From JBGQOJ01 sp052119585 (GTDB lineage Bacteria > Pseudomonadota > Alphaproteobacteria > Rhodobacterales > Rhodobacteraceae): a stretch of 64,000 bases of DNA. Of the stretch, positions 60,300 through 64,000 are shown one piece after another (within the stretch, counting starts at the first letter, position 1; each line of letters starts with the position of its first letter). The notes under the pieces are model-generated. The model saw only the letters and a list, made by a program, of their open reading frames with translations, did not search any database and was not told the origin of the DNA. The stretch lies in contig NZ_JBGQOJ010000009.1 in NCBI RefSeq assembly GCF_052119585.1, positions 74,744-138,743 on the forward strand, read 5' to 3'. A program made the translations under genes and the position numbers.

Positions 60300-62234
60300 C
60301 TAGGTGCCACCATGCGCGTGCGGTCGGGCCATGTCTTCGAAGATCGGCCAAGTCCTTCCATAATCGGCTAGTTGAGGAGCTGAGCAAACCACGGTGATGC
60401 AGCTACCGCGTACATCCCGCTTCAGCCGCGTAATCGCCGCATAGGCCCCAGCCAGATCCTCGGATCGGATGGCCTTGTTCAGATGCAGGACCAACATGCG
60501 GCTTTCCCACCCCTTGAAGCTGTGAATGGTGGCGGCCTTGACGCGTGGCTGGCCCAGAAAGAAAGCCATCTTTCGACGATCCTGCTCGAGCTTGCCTTCC
60601 GCAAAGATATGCGTGCATGAAACCCCGTAGGGCTCACGATCCAGCTCTTCAACGATCTGCCGCCCCACTTCATGGCTGCCGGACAGCAGGACAATATCCG
60701 AATTCGCCAGACCGGAGGCCAGGCCGGTCCGCTTCATCAGATTCAAGACAGAATTGACGCAGGCGTTTACTGCTTCTTGCTCATCACACTGGATCCATCG
60801 CAACTCACAAGGATAGTAATCAAGCTCGTCATTCTCCGGTTCAGGGATGATGCGGGTCGCCTCGGGCAAGAGCCGCCTAGCGAAGTCCTGGCTGAGTGCC
60901 AAAAGTTTCGGCGGAAGCCGATAGCTAATATCCAGTGTCGCCCACTCGCCCGCGAATCCCGCCCCCGTCATCGCGACCTCCGTCCAGCTTTGCGCTGATC
61001 CGTATAGGTCTTGCGAACTATCAGCCACAAGTAAAGCCTCTCCGTCGGGCCGTAGCCCCGCACGCAGCGCATTCCACCAGAGGGGTAGGTAATCCTGCCC
61101 CTCATCCACCAAAAGCGCATCGTATTTCTCTTCATCCGTCAAGGCAGCCGCAGCTTTTCGCGCAAGCGTTGGTACCTTATCATTCAAGATCGGCGGCAAA
61201 ATAGGCTGCAATCTTCTCTGTTCCTCCCGCGCGGGCAACTTCATTTTCTTAATCTTTGCGACCGGCTCCATAATCTCGGCGTAGTCATCGCTGAAGGTTT
61301 CAGAGATCTGGCATGTGTCCCGGCACCAATTATGAAAATGCGTGAAGGTCAAAGTACCACCGCGCCGCCCCCCCTTGCGCGCCCGCACCACCAGATCGCG
61401 CAGGTAGTGCCAAAGCGTCATATTGAAGGTGACAACCAGCACATCTTTGCCCTCATCAACCAGCTTGGCCGCCTTTGCAGCTAGGACCAAGGACTTCCCC
61501 GAACCAGCAGCCCCCTTAAGGCGCCGATAGCCACTTTTTGTCCGTGTTTGCGCCAGTTCGCGCTGCTTTTGATCCATTTCCAGTGGCAATCTCTGGGCCT
61601 GAGAGAAGTCGGGTTCGACCAACCACCCCCGCAGATCGTCTGCCAGATCGGGGCGCAGATAGGATTTGCCTTTGCGGGTCAGGAGGGGAAGGAGCGTTTC
61701 AACGCAGCCCTCATCCAGCTCACGACGGCCGATGACGGGCCAGTACTCATGGCGCCTGTCTTGCTCTCCCGGGCGCAAGAACGGCTCTTGCAGTTGCAGG
61801 ACCTTGCCCCGGTCTGCCGCGGTGAAAGCGAGGCCTGCATTGATCGCCCCGAAGCCGTACTTCTCTGCCAAACGCGGGCAATAGACTGAGTAGATCGCTT
61901 CCTTGTAGCGCCTGATTTTCGCGAAAGGGTTTTCTACGCGAAAATCACGCCCATCCGCCCCGGTCGCATAAAGCTCTTTCCGCCCACTTCTGTGTTCTTT
62001 GACAAAATAGCGCATAGCATCAAGGTTCCAGTCTTTCACCTCGATGACACCGATCCCCAAATTCGGCTCAAGCAGAACGAAATCAGGCTTCAGCCCGTTA
62101 AAATGCGGCTGAAGATAAATTTCCCACTCTGGAGGCAACTTGTCATCCAACATGTCAAGCACCCGCAGTTCGCCAGCCGTCAAGGGTTGGCGCAAGTGGA
62201 GGTGCTGATCGCGAGGCGGTTCGATAATGCGCAT
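60300..62234 (-). CDS. NERD-domain SF1 (UvrD-type) helicase
   Basis: This 644-residue protein has an N-terminal nuclease-related (NERD) domain (residues 15-130: PDFVLLEPNLGIGVIEVKDW with D, E and K of the PD-(D/E)xK type core). An SF1 helicase follows: Walker A GAAGSGKSLVLA (near 240), Walker B LLVDEGQDYLP (near 380), then SYRLPPKLLAL, TIHSFKGWESRMLVL, and AAITRLKRD near the C-terminus. NERD-helicases are linked to DNA repair, plasmid maintenance or phage defence. It is the downstream gene of a minus-strand cluster at the right edge; the exact role is unknown. Confidence 0.9.
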   Translation of the reverse strand: MRIIEPPRDQHLHLRQPLTAGELRVLDMLDDKLPPEWEIYLQPHFNGLKPDFVLLEPNLGIGVIEVKDWNLDAMRYFVKEHRSGRKELYATGADGRDFRVENPFAKIRRYKEAIYSVYCPRLAEKYGFGAINAGLAFTAADRGKVLQLQEPFLRPGEQDRRHEYWPVIGRRELDEGCVETLLPLLTRKGKSYLRPDLADDLRGWLVEPDFSQAQRLPLEMDQKQRELAQTRTKSGYRRLKGAAGSGKSLVLAAKAAKLVDEGKDVLVVTFNMTLWHYLRDLVVRARKGGRRGGTLTFTHFHNWCRDTCQISETFSDDYAEIMEPVAKIKKMKLPAREEQRRLQPILPPILNDKVPTLARKAAAALTDEEKYDALLVDEGQDYLPLWWNALRAGLRPDGEALLVADSSQDLYGSAQSWTEVAMTGAGFAGEWATLDISYRLPPKLLALSQDFARRLLPEATRIIPEPENDELDYYPCELRWIQCDEQEAVNACVNSVLNLMKRTGLASGLANSDIVLLSGSHEVGRQIVEELDREPYGVSCTHIFAEGKLEQDRRKMAFFLGQPRVKAATIHSFKGWESRMLVLHLNKAIRSEDLAGAYAAITRLKRDVRGSCITVVCSAPQLADYGRTWPIFEDMARPHAHGGT

Positions 62235-62306
62235 GGCTGCTCTCTTAAGGACGTAGTTCGTCAGAACTATGGTGGGAAATATCGGAGCAACACACGGTGG
62301 CGCCGC

Positions 62307-62732
62307 TCAAGCAGCGGCGACAAGGGCACCGTTTACGCAAGTTAGCCGTCCAGAAGAGCTACTCAGTCGCGCTGGTCGACTCAGAATGGCCGCCATCTCG
62401 GCCGCGATAAGCGCAGCGCCTTCGAAGAAGTCGTTCACGCTTGCTTTGGCGGTAAACTCTAGAAACTGCCTTCCCTTCGCATCCTCATCCAACCAAAGAT
62501 CCACCTGCGGACCCGCCAGGCTTTCGACACTGACCGCCATAGCCTCAATAAGACGCCCAGGATTCGGAAAAACGGGCCTTCCCCAACCATCTCCTGCCGT
62601 TGCTGTTTTCAAGGCGCCACCCGTCTGGCCATAGGTCAAGCGCAACAGCGTGTATTTGCCTACTTCGATGCGCCATTGGCGCTTTGCATGGTGAAACTTG
62701 GTCGAATCAACAATGCGAACATGCTGGGTCAT
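62307..62732 (-). CDS. Unidentified protein near the NERD helicase
   Basis: This 141-residue protein has no membrane segment. It begins MTQHVRIVDSTKFHHAKRQWRIEVGKYTLLRLTYGQ and has a C-terminal hydrophobic helical stretch (FEGAALIAAEMAAIL). No catalytic motif is seen. It is 72 bases before the NERD-helicase gene and on the same strand, so it probably belongs to the same unit. I do not recognise the family; a beta-rich N-terminal half followed by a helical end is all that can be read. Confidence 0.65.
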   Translation of the reverse strand: MTQHVRIVDSTKFHHAKRQWRIEVGKYTLLRLTYGQTGGALKTATAGDGWGRPVFPNPGRLIEAMAVSVESLAGPQVDLWLDEDAKGRQFLEFTAKASVNDFFEGAALIAAEMAAILSRPARLSSSSGRLTCVNGALVAAA

Positions 62733-62755
62733 TATGAAATCTCCACGCTAGGAAT

Positions 62756-63073
62756 TTAATGATATTTGAACGAGGGGCGGCGTCGGCTGCTGACAAGACG
62801 GCGTGCGCTGGCATGGTAGCAGGTCACCACCTCGCCCTCATCGCTCACCACCGCTTGCAGCCGCGCAAGACTGCGCAATGTTCCCTCAGGTGCGCCTTCT
62901 GCTGCCAATCTGCGCAGGTCCGCTCTTGACAGTTGAACATAAAAGCAGCCTTGGCCCGCATTGTAGGTTCTGCCATGTTCGAGCAGAATGCGCATGGCTT
63001 CTGCAGAGACTCCGCGCTGCGCGAGACGGCATATGGCATGCCGGCTGTAGCGATAGGCTGCTTGTACCTGCAT
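62756..63073 (-). CDS. DUF4258-like small protein
   Basis: This 105-residue protein has the pattern YSRHAICRLAQRGVS near the start, and VVTCYH near residue 85, resembling DUF4258 proteins, whose fold is related to RelE-like toxins. The histidine and arginine pattern suggests possible RNA binding. Its start overlaps the previous gene stop by one base (TAATG), so it is coupled. The C-terminus is basic (RRLVSSRRRPSFKYH). It may be a toxin or accessory protein. No obvious antitoxin is beside it. Confidence 0.7.
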   Translation of the reverse strand: MQVQAAYRYSRHAICRLAQRGVSAEAMRILLEHGRTYNAGQGCFYVQLSRADLRRLAAEGAPEGTLRSLARLQAVVSDEGEVVTCYHASARRLVSSRRRPSFKYH

Positions 63074-64000
63074 TACTCAGCCCCCTTGTCAAAGGCCCGC
63101 TTGCTGGCCTGACGATGCCGCTCCAGCTCTAGTAAACGCGCGACCTGTTTTGCCTGTGCTTCTTCGGCCGGATCCGGTTTGCCGAAGAGGTGGAAGTAAT
63201 AGGGGGAACAACCCTCCTTCAGCGCACGCTTTGCGTTGAAGGTATCGGCATAGACGGCATCGCGCTCCTCGGCAGAAAGACCTTCTGCAACATGTCCCTC
63301 CGGCTCAAAGTAGCGCGCGGCCAAGACCTGATACTCTTCGTCCAGCTCAGGGTTGTCGGTCGCATAGGCCGCTTGCCAGGCAGACAGTTTCCGCAAACTT
63401 TCCTGACGTTGCTCTGCCAACTTCGCGTCCCGGGCATTCTCCTGGCGCAAAACCTCCTCGACGACCGCCCGCATTCCGAAACGCTCCAGGGTCTCGCGCG
63501 CCGGCAGGCGCAGCCGACCGGTCGTAAAATCAGAAACCCTCTTTGCATCTTCTTCTGCAAGAAGGGACAGGATTTCAGGGTCGGCGTTGAAGCCGACGGC
63601 CTTCAATGGTGTTCCGGCATCCGGTTCGTACATGGATGTCGCATCCACGATCCCCTTGAGGTCTTGACACAGCCGCCGCAGCGCCACCGCGAAAAGGTTG
63701 CGAGGCGCAGCGTCCCGAGGATCTGCCGCAATGCCGAAGCATTTACGCTGGTCAGCGGCGCGCTGATCAAGGTCAAATCCTTCCGCTTCCTCAGCATTTC
63801 CGCCGATGTGCACATTCAGACCGGCCTTCTTTGCAGCCCGCCACGCGTCCAGATCCTGCTCCGGGACCCGAAGGGCATGGCCGGCCAGGATGGAGAAGAG
63901 AACGGGGGCAATCTCGATAATGTCGCGCTGCGTCACCGCGTAGCGCAACCCCATCACCTCGAAGGCATTGTACGAGGCAACCGAAACAGAGGCGTAGATG
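63073..64000 (-). CDS. Unidentified protein, running off the right edge
   Basis: The frame is open from 63073 to the edge at 64000 with no stop; the first ATG seen is 63957, but codons upstream read well (YNAFEV) so the start is probably beyond the window. The visible part has 300 or more residues, mostly helical and rich in alanine and glutamate, without membrane segments. It has no motif I recognise. DIIEIAPVLFSILAGHALRV near the N-terminus and FHLFGKPDPAEEAQ near the C-terminus are its distinctive parts. It is translationally coupled to the DUF4258-like gene. Confidence 0.65.
   Translation of the reverse strand, partial: IYASVSVASYNAFEVMGLRYAVTQRDIIEIAPVLFSILAGHALRVPEQDLDAWRAAKKAGLNVHIGGNAEEAEGFDLDQRAADQRKCFGIAADPRDAAPRNLFAVALRRLCQDLKGIVDATSMYEPDAGTPLKAVGFNADPEILSLLAEEDAKRVSDFTTGRLRLPARETLERFGMRAVVEEVLRQENARDAKLAEQRQESLRKLSAWQAAYATDNPELDEEYQVLAARYFEPEGHVAEGLSAEERDAVYADTFNAKRALKEGCSPYYFHLFGKPDPAEEAQAKQVARLLELERHRQASKRAFDKGAE

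Overview
The window looks like part of a large repABC-type plasmid or chromid from an alphaproteobacterium, most likely a member of the Rhodobacteraceae. Three things suggest this: a complete repA-repB-repC cassette with a counter-transcribed RNA between repB and repC, an RHE_PE00001-family gene next to the replication genes, and protein styles typical of marine or soil rhodobacters at high GC. No rRNA, tRNA, CRISPR array, insertion sequence or complete transposon was seen. Both ends cut through genes.

Left edge (1-8.4 kb): a candidate defence locus. A three-domain RecB-like nuclease / DEDD exonuclease / SF1 helicase is translationally coupled to a truncated gene that leaves the window. Divergent from it are a WYL-domain repressor of BrxR/CapW type and a HEPN-domain protein. 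A secreted protein and a winged-helix protein, both unidentified, follow.

Divalent-metal and envelope region (8.6-25 kb): one MerR-family regulator with the cysteine pattern of zinc/cadmium/lead sensors sits among six promoters that all have the MerR layout (TTG-type -35, 19-bp spacer, -10) and a shared CTCTAG/CTGTAG-like dyad. They precede two L,D-transpeptidase units, a transglutaminase-CDF-methyltransferase operon, a second CDF transporter, a P1B ATPase plus a third L,D-transpeptidase, and a long operon. That operon encodes SCO, DsbB, DsbA, PCu(A)C, SCO, an M23 peptidase, DUF411, a ZIP transporter, LspA and Lnt. It appears to be a metal-induced programme that combines ion transport with remodelling of peptidoglycan, disulfides and lipoproteins.

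Copper region (25-47 kb): a CueR-type regulator and several CueR-type promoters (TTGACC, 19-bp spacer) serve copZ, copA-cueR-DUF305-Grx/MauE-permease, and a twelve-gene operon with a multicopper oxidase, thioredoxin-like proteins, SCO, cytochrome c and CcdA. A further minus-strand gene string encodes TolC, a multicopper oxidase, cupredoxins, an ABC membrane protein without an ATPase domain, cytochrome c and a BNR-like protein. A broken CusA fragment still carries its CueR-type promoter.

Nickel/cobalt-like region (47-50.6 kb): a CsoR/RcnR-family regulator with an MFS exporter, divergent from a His-rich protein, a HupE/UreJ membrane protein and an anchor protein. The two arms share a G-tract operator.

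Replication and partition region (50.7-60 kb): RHE_PE00001 protein, serine recombinase, repABC with three identical palindromes, and an unusually large extra ParB-like protein. Right edge (60.3-64 kb): a NERD-domain SF1 helicase and three small or partial unidentified genes on the minus strand.
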